From Nostoc sp. S4 (lineage in GTDB: Bacteria > Cyanobacteriota > Cyanobacteriia > Cyanobacteriales > Nostocaceae), in contig JAQYWR010000031.1 in assembly GCA_029379225.1 (NCBI GenBank), positions 27,447-91,446 of the forward strand: a stretch of DNA of 64,000 nucleotides, written 5' to 3'. A program made the position numbers and the translations under genes. The notes under the pieces were generated by a model, which saw only the letters and a program-made list of their open reading frames with translations, was not told where the DNA came from and searched no databases. Below are positions 25,165-34,170 of the stretch, in pieces. Every line of letters starts with the position of its first letter. Within the stretch, counting starts at the first letter, position 1.

Positions 25165-26571
25165 ATGTCTGAATCCTTCACCCTGTCTTTCCGGCCCGAC
25201 ATCTCCCTGACCCTAGAAGGCGATCGGTTAACGCTCCAATCCACGTCCGAAAGTCTCACCTTGGAGCATCCCAAGCCCGGTTTGCGATCGGCACTAGAAC
25301 AGCTGTTGCATTCTGCCTTGACGATCGCTCAGTTAACTGCCTTGGTTGTAGAAGCTGATGGAGTCGAAGCCGGCTTAGACTTTGAGGCCGATCTGCAAAA
25401 GCTGATTTACCTCGGCTGGATAAGTCATTCTGTTTTACCGCTAGCAACCGCCGTCCCGATCGCTGAAAATTATCAATTAATAACTCCTGTTTTTGATTGG
25501 CAACAGCCTCTAACTCTGTCTCGCTTTGCCTTTCTGCATCAGGACAATCAACAGTTTGTCTTAGAATCTCCCTTATCCAAAGCAAAAATTATTCTCCTAG
25601 ATTGGCGCTCTAGCGCCTTGATTGCGAAACTAGTTCAATTCAATTCGCCATTTACATTAGAAAATTTGGTGGAAACTCTGATTGATGCAGAGATAGGGCA
25701 ATCGTTCCTGAAGTTGCTAATTGCAACCCAGATGATCCCCCTAGAACCAGAAACTAAAGCATTAGCTCAATGGGAATTTCATAATCTTCTATTTCATCGG
25801 CAAACTCGTTCAGAGCGATTAGACGATCTGCAAAAATCGAAACTTCCCCGCTTTGAGGATCGCGAGCAATTGGGAGTTGTGAAACCACCCATGAGCAATC
25901 GAGTGATTCCCTTAGAGAAACCGGCTCTAGCAATTTTAGCCCAAACAGATTGTTCGTTGACGCAGGCGATTGAGGCCAGGCAATCGATTCGAGAATATGA
26001 TGACCTACCGATAACCCTTAACCAGTTGGCAGAGTTTCTCTATCGTTGTGCAAGAGTGAAAGAGGTTTACAACCTTGAGGACAATCCTCTGAACATGGGA
26101 GAATTTACTAAACGTCCCTATCCTTGCGGGGGTGGGTTATATGAACTGGAGATTTATCCAGTCATCAATCGCTGTCAGGGATTAAATTCTGGATTATATC
26201 ACTATCAACCGTTGTCTCACACGTTGCACCTGATTGCAGACAAGCACGAGGTTGAAGTTTTAATTTACGATGCTTGGAAAGCAACTGGACAACAAGATAT
26301 CCCTCAAGTGCTTTTCATTGTCACAGCGCGATTTGGGCGATTGTTCTGGAAGTATCATGCCATTGGTTATGGTTTGATTTTGAAACATATCGGCGTGCTG
26401 TATCAAACCTTCTATCTGGTTGCGACTGCGATGAAATTAGCTCCGAGTGCGATCGGTGCGGGTAATTCCGAACAGTTCGGTCTCATCGCCAACCTCAACG
26501 AGTACGAAGAGGCTTCTGTAGGAGAGTTTAGTCTCGGTTCGCTCAAGCAAACAAACGACAATCCCTCCTAG
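25165..26571 (+). CDS. Stand-alone thiazoline oxidase (SagB/ThcOx-type)
   Basis: A 468-aa FMN-dependent nitroreductase-fold enzyme that oxidises thiazolines to thiazoles. The C-terminal ~220 residues show the SagB pattern: LTQAIEARQSIREYDDLPITLNQLAEFLYRCA, YPCGGGLYELEIYPVINRC, SGLYHYQPLSHTL and IGAGNSEQFGL. The N-terminal ~200 residues resemble leader-binding (RRE-like) modules, as in the stand-alone oxidase ThcOx. In patellamide-type clusters this domain is fused to the front of PatG; here it is a separate gene. It starts 1 bp after the heterocyclase stop, which implies coupled translation, and it precedes the G protease by 52 bp. Confidence 0.88.
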   Translation: MSESFTLSFRPDISLTLEGDRLTLQSTSESLTLEHPKPGLRSALEQLLHSALTIAQLTALVVEADGVEAGLDFEADLQKLIYLGWISHSVLPLATAVPIAENYQLITPVFDWQQPLTLSRFAFLHQDNQQFVLESPLSKAKIILLDWRSSALIAKLVQFNSPFTLENLVETLIDAEIGQSFLKLLIATQMIPLEPETKALAQWEFHNLLFHRQTRSERLDDLQKSKLPRFEDREQLGVVKPPMSNRVIPLEKPALAILAQTDCSLTQAIEARQSIREYDDLPITLNQLAEFLYRCARVKEVYNLEDNPLNMGEFTKRPYPCGGGLYELEIYPVINRCQGLNSGLYHYQPLSHTLHLIADKHEVEVLIYDAWKATGQQDIPQVLFIVTARFGRLFWKYHAIGYGLILKHIGVLYQTFYLVATAMKLAPSAIGAGNSEQFGLIANLNEYEEASVGEFSLGSLKQTNDNPS

Positions 26572-26623
26572 AAGTTTCAGCGATTGAGCCATTTTATAAC
26601 ATTTTATTTAATCGATTACTTCT

Positions 26624-29050
26624 ATGCCTGACCTTAATACTATTCCTGGTTTTGCTGCCTTGCAAGCTCTTACCCTGGGTGATTCTCGCATCAAAATTGC
26701 CGTCCTTGATGGCCCTGCGGATCTGGATCGCGCTTGCTTTCGCGGTGCTAATATCAGTCGCATTAAACCCTACTGGCAAAGTGACATAGAGCCAATCGAT
26801 CCAATCCACATCCAACAGGAACTCAAAATTAAGGCTTTGCAGGATCGCAAGAAAGCCCTCAAGAAAGCCAAGAAAGAGCAGTTAAGTCAAAATACAGATC
26901 CGGCTATATCATCCGATGACAACGTTGAATCGATCGCTCAACCCACGACTGAGGTTACAGCGTTGAATAATGGGCAATGGCACAGCAAAGCTACTACTGT
27001 CTTCAATGCACTGTTAGAAAGCACAGATACACCACTACTAGAACAATTTCGCCAGTTAACTGCCTCCAAGCCGCAAAAAATATTGAAACCAGAAATTTCC
27101 TCAAATACTAACTATACCGCCGCAATTGAAGCATTAGAGGCAGAGATTAAAGCGCTAGAAGACACAATTCCCGAACCAGTGCGAGAGCGTCTGACTGGTG
27201 TCTTTCATGCCACAGGCATCTTTGGCACGATGTTTGGGCAACCCGGTTCACCCGTTGAGGGAGTGGCTCCCTACTGCACCGCGATTAATATCCCCTTATT
27301 TGAAACCGCAACTGCCGATGAAGCACTCTCTCCGCTCAACCTAGCTCACGCATTTAACCTCGCATTTAAACTGGGCGTAAACATTATCCACTGTGCTGCC
27401 TGTCATCCTACCGAAACCGGATTTGCCCACGAAATGATTCAGAAAGCGGTAAAACAGTGCCAAGACAATAATATTTTAATTGTGGCTCCCAGTGGCAACA
27501 ACAAAGGCGAATGCTTTTGTGTCCCTGCAATTCTACCCAATGTTTTAGCAGTGGGGATGATGAAAGACGATGGACAACCTGCAAACTACAGTAATTGGGG
27601 TGGACAGTACCAGAAACAGGGCATCCTCGCACCCGGCGAAAATATCCCAGCAGCGCAACCCGGCACTGATGAACCCGCTCGTCAAGAAGGCACCAGTTTA
27701 TCTGCTCCTTTAATGACAGGTATCTCTGCTCTCTTGATGAGTGTACAATTGCAACGCGGCGAACAACCCAATGCTGAAGCGGTGCGAACTGCTTTGCTCA
27801 ATAGTGCCATTTCCTGCGATCCTCAAGAAGTTGAAGAACCGGAACGCTGTTTAGTCGGTAAATTAAATATTCCAGGGGCTTATCAGTTACTAACTGGGCA
27901 ACCTTTACCTGGCATTCAAGCGATCGCTGCTGTCCATCCACAAATCATTTTACCACCCACCAACAACTCTTTGCCAGATAGTTCCGAATCTGCGGTGACA
28001 TTTTCTCAACCCAAGAGCGAGATTTCCAGTTCTGCACCCACTCAAGTGATTACCGCTTCAGCCACAGTTGCAGACATTCCCCCCTCCATTATTACTCCCA
28101 AAAGCGAAATTAACAGTTCTGCACCCACTCAAGTGATTACCGCCTCAGCCACAGTTGCAGACATTCCCCTTGCTTCCCTTTCCCCGTCCACCATTACTCC
28201 CAGTGCCGTCTCCAACAAAGTCTATGCCCTTGGCACATTAGGCTACGATTTCGGCACCGAAGCCCGCCGCGACACCTTTAAACAACGGATGCCTGCGGTC
28301 AGCATCGATGGGGTATTAATTCCCGCTAATCCCTACGATGCCCGCCAAATGGTTAATCACTTGGAGTTAAGCCCCACTGAAGGTAAATCTCTCATTTGGA
28401 CGTTGAATCAGGAACTCACCCCCATTTACGCCCTAGAACCCCAAAAGGCTTATGCTAGTGAAATCTATGCTGTTTTTGCGATGATGTTAGCTGGGCAGAT
28501 TCAACCTGAATCCAGCGATGATTATATCGAGCGAGTCAGCATTCCTGGTAATCTTACCGATCGCACAGTCGAACTCTTTTCTGGGCAGGTTGTTCCTGTG
28601 CTTACATTGCCAAACGTTCGAGGGATGTACGGTTGGCAAGTCAACTCCCTTGTGGAAGTAGCCGTTGCCACCGCCAGCAGTGAAACAAGCGAATCTGATA
28701 ACGTGAGAATGCGGCGTTCCCTCAAGAGTTTCCTGCATCGCATTTACTACGACCTTCGCAACTTAGGACAGCTAGACCGCGATCGCGCCCTCAATTTTGC
28801 CGCCACCAACGCTTTTCAAGCCGCTTCTACCTTTGAGTCAGCGATTGTTAGCGGTATGGAATTAGAGAGCATCGAAGTTGAAAAAAGCCCCTTCTGTCGC
28901 CTGAATAGCAATTGCTGGGATGTGAAGCTGAGGTTTTTCGACTCAGAGAACAGCAGTCGCGCTAAAAAAATATATCGATTCACCATCGACGTTGCCAATA
29001 TTATGCCAGTTACGCTGGGTCAAGTGCGATCGTGGTCAGTGCCACGTTAG
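26624..29050 (+). CDS. patG: Cyanobactin macrocyclase protease, PatG type (no oxidase domain)
   Basis: An 808-aa subtilisin-like protein. PatG-type proteases cut before the AYDG-like tail and join the core ends into a ring. Catalytic residues: Asp29 (AVLDGPADL), His195 (FHATG), Ser358 (GTSLSAP), with SGNN for the oxyanion. A ~150-residue insertion between Asp and His is highly charged and helical (KALQDRKKALKKAKKEQ; AIEALEAEIKALEDTI). It lies where the macrocyclase-specific helical cap is expected. A repetitive Ser/Thr/Pro linker follows (~450-540). The C-terminal domain (YALGTLGYDFGTEARRDTFK ... FAATNAFQAAS) is shared with the A protease. The N-terminal oxidase domain of PatG is missing but is supplied by the gene upstream. 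Confidence 0.92.
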   Translation: MPDLNTIPGFAALQALTLGDSRIKIAVLDGPADLDRACFRGANISRIKPYWQSDIEPIDPIHIQQELKIKALQDRKKALKKAKKEQLSQNTDPAISSDDNVESIAQPTTEVTALNNGQWHSKATTVFNALLESTDTPLLEQFRQLTASKPQKILKPEISSNTNYTAAIEALEAEIKALEDTIPEPVRERLTGVFHATGIFGTMFGQPGSPVEGVAPYCTAINIPLFETATADEALSPLNLAHAFNLAFKLGVNIIHCAACHPTETGFAHEMIQKAVKQCQDNNILIVAPSGNNKGECFCVPAILPNVLAVGMMKDDGQPANYSNWGGQYQKQGILAPGENIPAAQPGTDEPARQEGTSLSAPLMTGISALLMSVQLQRGEQPNAEAVRTALLNSAISCDPQEVEEPERCLVGKLNIPGAYQLLTGQPLPGIQAIAAVHPQIILPPTNNSLPDSSESAVTFSQPKSEISSSAPTQVITASATVADIPPSIITPKSEINSSAPTQVITASATVADIPLASLSPSTITPSAVSNKVYALGTLGYDFGTEARRDTFKQRMPAVSIDGVLIPANPYDARQMVNHLELSPTEGKSLIWTLNQELTPIYALEPQKAYASEIYAVFAMMLAGQIQPESSDDYIERVSIPGNLTDRTVELFSGQVVPVLTLPNVRGMYGWQVNSLVEVAVATASSETSESDNVRMRRSLKSFLHRIYYDLRNLGQLDRDRALNFAATNAFQAASTFESAIVSGMELESIEVEKSPFCRLNSNCWDVKLRFFDSENSSRAKKIYRFTIDVANIMPVTLGQVRSWSVPR
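28010..28170 (+). repeat. 87-bp tandem duplication inside the G protease linker
   Basis: Two near-identical units of 87 bp (29 codons, beginning PKSEI and containing SSAPTQVITASATVADIP) lie head to tail; the second unit is slightly shorter at its end. The reading frame is kept. The unit sits in the low-complexity linker between the protease and the C-terminal domain. Confidence 0.8.
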
Positions 29051-29594
29051 CTCGACTTTACCCTTTCATATCATGTCCGCCTAATTAGTATATAATTCCC
29101 GCATCTGTGCAAAAACCAGAAAACTGTTTCTCCCCCTGCAAGAACTGCTCCCGGTTACTGAGCGCAGTCGAAGTATGCTCCCTTGCAGTCTTAATGATAA
29201 GTCTTTCACCGGACACGATATTACTCCCACAATCTGCTGAAACTTAAAAACACATCAGTTCTACTAAGTCACAAAGAAGAAGCGATCGCACCACATGATA
29301 GCTGATGCGAGCGCTTGCAAAATGTAGATTAAAGTGCGATTTTTACTACATTACTTCTGTTATAAACTACCTATGCAGGTACCATTTCCTTTTGAAATCT
29401 CATCCAATGACGATATTGAGCGATCGCACTGATAAAATCATCAGCAACAGACTTCAAGTCAGATTCACTAGGGTGTGGTCAAAAGTAGTTGGTGGATGAG
29501 CGATCGCGATGGTCGTAAAGCTATGTTTTGATAATTATTCTCATTGGCAGGTGATCAGCCAATCAACACTCAAGGGTGAAAAAGTCTCAAGAAT

Positions 29595-29640
29595 ATGGCA
29601 GTGTCTTGAACAGAGATTAAATATATTACGACACTGCCAT
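29595..29640. repeat. 11-bp inverted repeat over a start codon
   Basis: ATGGCAGTGTC (29595-29605) and GACACTGCCAT (29630-29640) pair perfectly across 24 nt. The right arm contains the first two bases of the ATG at 29639. If transcribed, the stem would cover that start codon. Confidence 0.5.
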
Positions 29641-29853
29641 GAATCAAGATTACACTGATATTATCCAACGCTTAAGCCAAATACTGTGCCAAGCGATCGC
29701 ACCGATCTGACCTTTGAATTTTTGTATTTAGATGACACGCGACCATACGACATAACAGGAATCCCACCTATTGGTAGAAAGATTGCAGATATTCCGTACG
29801 ATCGCATTCTAAGTGAGCCAGACGATTTTCGTGGGAGTTTTGACCACCCCTAA
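29639..29853 (+). pseudogene. Frameshifted small gene, family unknown
   Basis: ATG at 29639 reads MNQDYTDIIQRLSQILCQAIAPI then stops. Shifting frame near 29700 continues a protein-like sequence, DLTFEFLYLDDTRPYDITG and GRKIADIPYDRILSEPDDF, to TAA at 29851. Together they give a plausible ~70-residue product broken by one frameshift. No family is recognised. The alternative is two unrelated chance frames. Confidence 0.4.
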
Positions 29854-30410
29854 CTCACCTTTTCTAGGAAGAAATAATAAAAAACTCTTAAAAGCATTCC
29901 TTGACAAGGTGGGTTGAGGGGATCAACTCCTCTATCTGCCTACACACTCCTTCAAAATCACTCATCATAATTATCTGCGGCTAATCACTTGTGATTAAAA
30001 TCTCTGTTCGTCCCCGTGTAAGAGCGTCAGCTAAATGATAACTCTTTAAACGGACATGATATTAATTAAAGAAGATGTCTATAGTTCAACTAGATTATCA
30101 ACATCATAACTGAAATTGCGATCGCCTTTTTGCAGCACTAGTTAAGGCGAATATTAAAGATTCTGCTGGTTACAAGCTCTATTTGGGTTTGGTATGCAAT
30201 CAGCGCCACTGCGAACTCTGTACCCAAACCAGAGAGTGAGGCGATCGTATCAAGATTACATAATTCAAGGTCAATTAGAGAGATTCTGAGACTTAGTGAA
30301 ATAGAGCATCCCAGTACTAGCATTCAACAATTACTAGTACCGCTGCCTTGGAAGTCAAAAGTTAAAAGTCACGCATTCAAAACCCTATAAATAAATGTAG
30401 GAGCTTATAT

Positions 30411-30514
30411 AGCAGGAGGCAGGGGGCAGAGGGCAGGAGGCAGGAGGTAAAAACCTTACTATTAGTGAGATTTATCGTTTCAAAATGTCCTAAAGGGTGT
30501 GACTACGGCTATAG
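30411..30514. repeat. Dispersed spacer repeat, copy 1
   Basis: This begins agcaggaggcagg and ends with taaagggtgtgactacggc followed by tatag. It matches 61797-61900 in both ends and overall length, with a variable centre (an attactatt-like word is present in both). It is probably a small non-autonomous repeat. Confidence 0.6.
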
Positions 30515-30837
30515 TAATGAATTAGTATTTCTTGTACTACGTGTCTCTCCATACATATATAGGACTCCTATTTGATTTTTGAACAAAACTCATCAGTACA
30601 CTTAATCTTCTAGAATCCTATTGCCTATTGCAAGAGTACCTTTTGCCTACCTACACAAATAATTTCAGTAATCAAACCGGATTCCTATATTTATTTTCCA
30701 TAAATATAGCGCTTTCGTCAGAGCAGCGGTTTTTGCCGTAGACGCTTCTGAACTTTGTAACACAGGGGCTTGTACCTTTTTCTTTCTAGTCAAATTTTTT
30801 TAAAAATCAAATTGGATTGCTATATATAAAAATATTT

Positions 30838-30869
30838 AATGCGAAGTGTATAGAGTAGCACTTCGCATT
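30838..30869 (-). terminator. Terminator of the first RTX gene
   Basis: AATGCGAAGTG and CACTTCGCATT form a perfect 11-bp stem with a 10-nt loop. On the minus strand it is followed by AAATATTTTT. It lies 50 bp after the RTX gene's stop. A T-run also exists on the plus side, so it may work in both directions. Confidence 0.7.
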
Positions 30870-30918
30870 CCAAAATTTTTCTATTTTCTCTGCTTAGAGT
30901 GACGAGTATTAATCACAA

Positions 30919-33312
30919 TTAAACAATTACAAAATTCTTGTTAGTTAATGACAACCCAGCAGTAAGTTGTGCAAATTGTAGCTGAGTAAATGCACCCCCA
31001 CTGCCATCAGAGTCAAAGAATAATGCACCTGTAGTAGAGTTATAAATAAATCGGTCATCGCTAGTGGTTGCAGATGCTCCAATTCTAAACTGATTTGTCT
31101 CAAGTGAACCTGGTGATAAGCCGCCACCAAAACCAGCAGCCGATACTTGAATTAGTTCATTTGTTGCGTTGAAATCATAAATTCTGTCAACACCTTGATT
31201 GAAACCATTGAAAATAAAGGTATCAGTATCACCTCCTCCATAGAGGCTATCATTACCTTTGCCGCCTGTGAGAATATCGTTGCCATTACCACCTTTGAGG
31301 ATATTCTTACCAGTAGCATCAAAGGCTGTGAGAATATCATTACCATCACCACCATCGAGTAGATTATCGCCTGATGAATAGCTGATATCCAAGTAATCGT
31401 CAGCAGTACCACCGTTGAGAGTGTTATTACCAGAGGAATCATATCTGCTGTTGCTGGTGTAGTCAAACTTGGCAGAGGCAAATAAAGAATCATTGCCATC
31501 ACCTCCAGAGAGCAGGTTATTACCATCGGAAAAGTTAACATTTAAAATATCATCACCACTACCACCGTTGAGGGTGTTATTGCCAGAGATAGCATCGGCA
31601 GACAGCAAATCTTCGCGGTAGTATCTCAAGATGCCATCGGCAAACAGAGAATCGTTGCCATCGTCTCCAGAAAGCAGGTTATTACCTGTTGAAGCGTCGA
31701 GATCCAAGTAATCATTACCTTTACCACCAATAATCGTATCATTGCCGTTACTGCCACCGTAGAGTGTATCGTTACCATTAGTCCCGACAATATTGTCGTC
31801 GTAGTATGTACCTCTAATACCTAATCGTTCGATATTACTGTAGTTAACCTGATTTGTACCCACCGTAATTGAGCCAGTGTTAGTAGTGGCATTGAAAGTA
31901 GATGTGATTGCTTCATTAGGATCGCCATAGTAGAAATTGATGTACAAAACATCGTCGTTACCTGTTCCTCCATCTACCGTTTGAGTTACTGAGGAGGAAA
32001 CGACAGTAGATAATTGCTCTAAAATAAAAGTGTCATTGCCATCGCCACCATCTAGTAGGTTATTACCTGTTATATTTGTAACTTCTAAGTCATCATCACC
32101 AGCACCACCTTTGAGGGTATTATTCCCAGACACTCCATCAAGATATGAGCTAGAAAGGATGAGTGCATCATTGCCATCCTGCCCAGAAAGTAGGTTATCG
32201 CCTGTTGAATCTCTAGCAGTCAAGAAATCGTCACCAACGCCTCCAAAGAGTAGATTATTGCCTGTTGAAATATCAACATTCAATCTATCGTCACCAGCGC
32301 CGCCTTTGAGAGTGTTGTTGCCTGAGGCAAAATCGAGATGCAAAGATCTACCGTCGTCGAAATAGTAGTCGCCTTGAGCGGAGAGACTATCATTACCATT
32401 CCCTCCATCTAGGAAGTTATTGCCTGTTGAAATGTCTGCATTCAATAGATCATTGCCAGCACCACCCTTGAGGGTATTATTGCCTGACGCAACAGTATGT
32501 AGGTACTGGTTTCCAGACGCAAACAGAGAATCATTGTCATCGCCACCATCCAACAGATTATTGCCTGTTAAAAAGTCAGCACTCAAGTAATCGTCACCAG
32601 CATTACCCTTGAGGGTGTTATTGCCTGCACCACCAATAAGAGTATCATTGCCGATACCACCAATGAGAGTATCATTGCCGATACCACCCCTTAATAGGTC
32701 GTTGCCACTCTTGCCGTCGATTTTATCATTGCCCCCTTGACCATTGACAACATCATCTGAGTTATCTAAAGCAGTGATGTTGTTGTCGAGGTCATTAAGA
32801 AAAGTGACCATGTTCTTGATGCCGATGCTCGTATCAGTCGAGTTGGCATCGAGAACATTAAAACTGTCCGTGATACTAGTTTGGTTAGAAAACAGAATAT
32901 TGCCGATCGCTGGTTTTGTTCCAGAAGCTTTCAGGTTCTCCAAGTTTTCTAATTTAAAGTTTTGGAGGATGACTTTTGCATCATCTACTCCTTCAAAGGT
33001 GATTTCCAGATTGCTGCCATTTTGGGTCAGCAGCATATTTCTGGCAGTGAAGTCTGCAAATTTGATGGTATCCACTTCGGCAATGACTGCTGCTGAGGGA
33101 TTTGTGCCTTCACCCACACCACCAAAATCAGTGATTGTATCAGTGCCGTCACCAAAATTATAAACAAATATATCCTTACCACCGCCACCAGTTAAGATAT
33201 CATTGCCCTGCTTTGCTGTGATGATATCGTTGCCAGCTTTACCGTTAATTGTGTCTGCGCTGTTAGTGCCCAGTAAAGTGTCGTTTGCGTTTGTTCCAAT
33301 GATATTTGCCAT
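30919..33312 (-). CDS. RTX-type calcium-binding repeat protein 1
   Basis: A 797-aa protein made almost wholly of Gly/Asp/Asn-rich hemolysin-type repeats (GGxGxDxLx; for example GNDTLIGGIGNDTLIGG), which bind Ca2+ and fold as beta-rolls. It starts MANIIGTNANDTLLGTNSAD. A non-repeat block (~110-165: FEGVDDAKVILQNFKLENL) separates the first repeats from a long array of ~40-residue units built as SGNNTLKGGAGDD-LN-STGNNLLDGGDGNDSL. The C-terminus (~700-797: GVDRIYDFNATNELIQVS ... LSLTNKNFVIV) has the acidic/hydrophobic character of type I secretion signals. No Sec signal peptide is seen. The function is unknown; surface or exported. A close paralogue lies upstream at 34171-36504. Confidence 0.88.
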   Translation of the reverse strand: MANIIGTNANDTLLGTNSADTINGKAGNDIITAKQGNDILTGGGGKDIFVYNFGDGTDTITDFGGVGEGTNPSAAVIAEVDTIKFADFTARNMLLTQNGSNLEITFEGVDDAKVILQNFKLENLENLKASGTKPAIGNILFSNQTSITDSFNVLDANSTDTSIGIKNMVTFLNDLDNNITALDNSDDVVNGQGGNDKIDGKSGNDLLRGGIGNDTLIGGIGNDTLIGGAGNNTLKGNAGDDYLSADFLTGNNLLDGGDDNDSLFASGNQYLHTVASGNNTLKGGAGNDLLNADISTGNNFLDGGNGNDSLSAQGDYYFDDGRSLHLDFASGNNTLKGGAGDDRLNVDISTGNNLLFGGVGDDFLTARDSTGDNLLSGQDGNDALILSSSYLDGVSGNNTLKGGAGDDDLEVTNITGNNLLDGGDGNDTFILEQLSTVVSSSVTQTVDGGTGNDDVLYINFYYGDPNEAITSTFNATTNTGSITVGTNQVNYSNIERLGIRGTYYDDNIVGTNGNDTLYGGSNGNDTIIGGKGNDYLDLDASTGNNLLSGDDGNDSLFADGILRYYREDLLSADAISGNNTLNGGSGDDILNVNFSDGNNLLSGGDGNDSLFASAKFDYTSNSRYDSSGNNTLNGGTADDYLDISYSSGDNLLDGGDGNDILTAFDATGKNILKGGNGNDILTGGKGNDSLYGGGDTDTFIFNGFNQGVDRIYDFNATNELIQVSAAGFGGGLSPGSLETNQFRIGASATTSDDRFIYNSTTGALFFDSDGSGGAFTQLQFAQLTAGLSLTNKNFVIV

Positions 33313-34170
33313 TACTTTTTCTTCCCTGAATAAATTTTTGAAGTAATTTCAGTTCTCAAGTTATTGTTAGTGTTTGAGAACACAAAAATTAGCCGAAAGT
33401 AGATGCTTTCGACACAGTTAAATCTCACCCTTGAGGGTTTAGAATTTTTCTGTGAAGATTCAGCTTTTAACTAGTGCTGTTGTAGTACTTATCCAACTAT
33501 TAAGGACTATTTAAGTCTTAAGCACTGTAGAAATTTATGAGGGTGTGGATTCAGTACAATCCGTCGTTTCAGGCAGGCTTTTTTAATTATCCTCGATTGG
33601 TAGCTCAGGCGCGATCGAACCCCAGCATCTCTCAAAAAACATCAAAAAATTAAAGCTTGAATGCCTAATACACACTACATATTTGGTTTTTTTAATAGGG
33701 AACTTTAATAGGAGATAGGCAAAATAATTGTCATCCCCTTGTCATGGGCGATCGCCCTTGGAGTGCTTAGCCGAGAAATAGGAAACATCTAACAACATTA
33801 TACTAACTTAATACAGAATATTTACTTACATGTCATCCCAGCGATATCTTTGCATACTCTTTATATTTTTTGCTGATAAATACCTATTGAGCTTTGTATA
33901 TTCTTTATATTATCCGGTCAAAGAATTTGCCTAAAGCAGCAGGCAGATGTCCGAAGCATAGATAGAACATAGATATTTTGCTTAGCGATGCCTACAGCAG
34001 GCTACACCTACGCTATGATACAAATAAACTGCATCCAAGCCAAAATCGCTTTTGCTTGCCATTAATTACCAATGCACAGAAAAATTAAATACGAGGTGTA
34101 ATTTTACACACCTCACATTCTTAAGATTTACGATCTTGCTTGCTGCTCAGTAATACAACCCTAGTTACCC
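33313..34170. other. Upstream region of RTX 1, homologous to that of RTX 2
   Basis: About 33340-33890 aligns with about 36530-37090. Shared words include ccgaaagt-gatgctttcgaca, gtagtacttatccaactatt-aggactat and taagtcttaagca. A conserved 500-bp upstream block points to duplication of gene plus control region, or to a long leader RNA. No ORF is convincing. Confidence 0.7.
34094..34115 (-). terminator. Terminator of the second RTX gene
   Basis: GAGGTGT and ACACCTC pair across 8 nt. On the minus strand the stem is followed by GTATTTAATTTTT. It lies 56 bp downstream of the RTX 2 stop. Confidence 0.55.

Larger units (their letters stand above)
29051..30918. other. Gene-poor 1.9-kb spacer after the cluster
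   Basis: No intact gene is convincing. The stretch holds three copies of a CGGACAtGATAT word (29068-29079 reversed, 29210-29223, 30051-30064), a frameshifted ORF with a hairpin at its start (29595-29853), a dispersed repeat (30411-30514) and a terminator (30838-30869). Short frames at 29305-29499 (+) and 30138-30323 (-) look like chance. Confidence 0.6.

Noticed and set aside
32030..33163. Long plus-strand ORFs antisense to RTX gene 1
   Set aside because: They are rich in Ser, Pro, Leu and Val because they mirror Gly/Asp/Asn repeat codons. The same happens at 35837-36355 for RTX 2.
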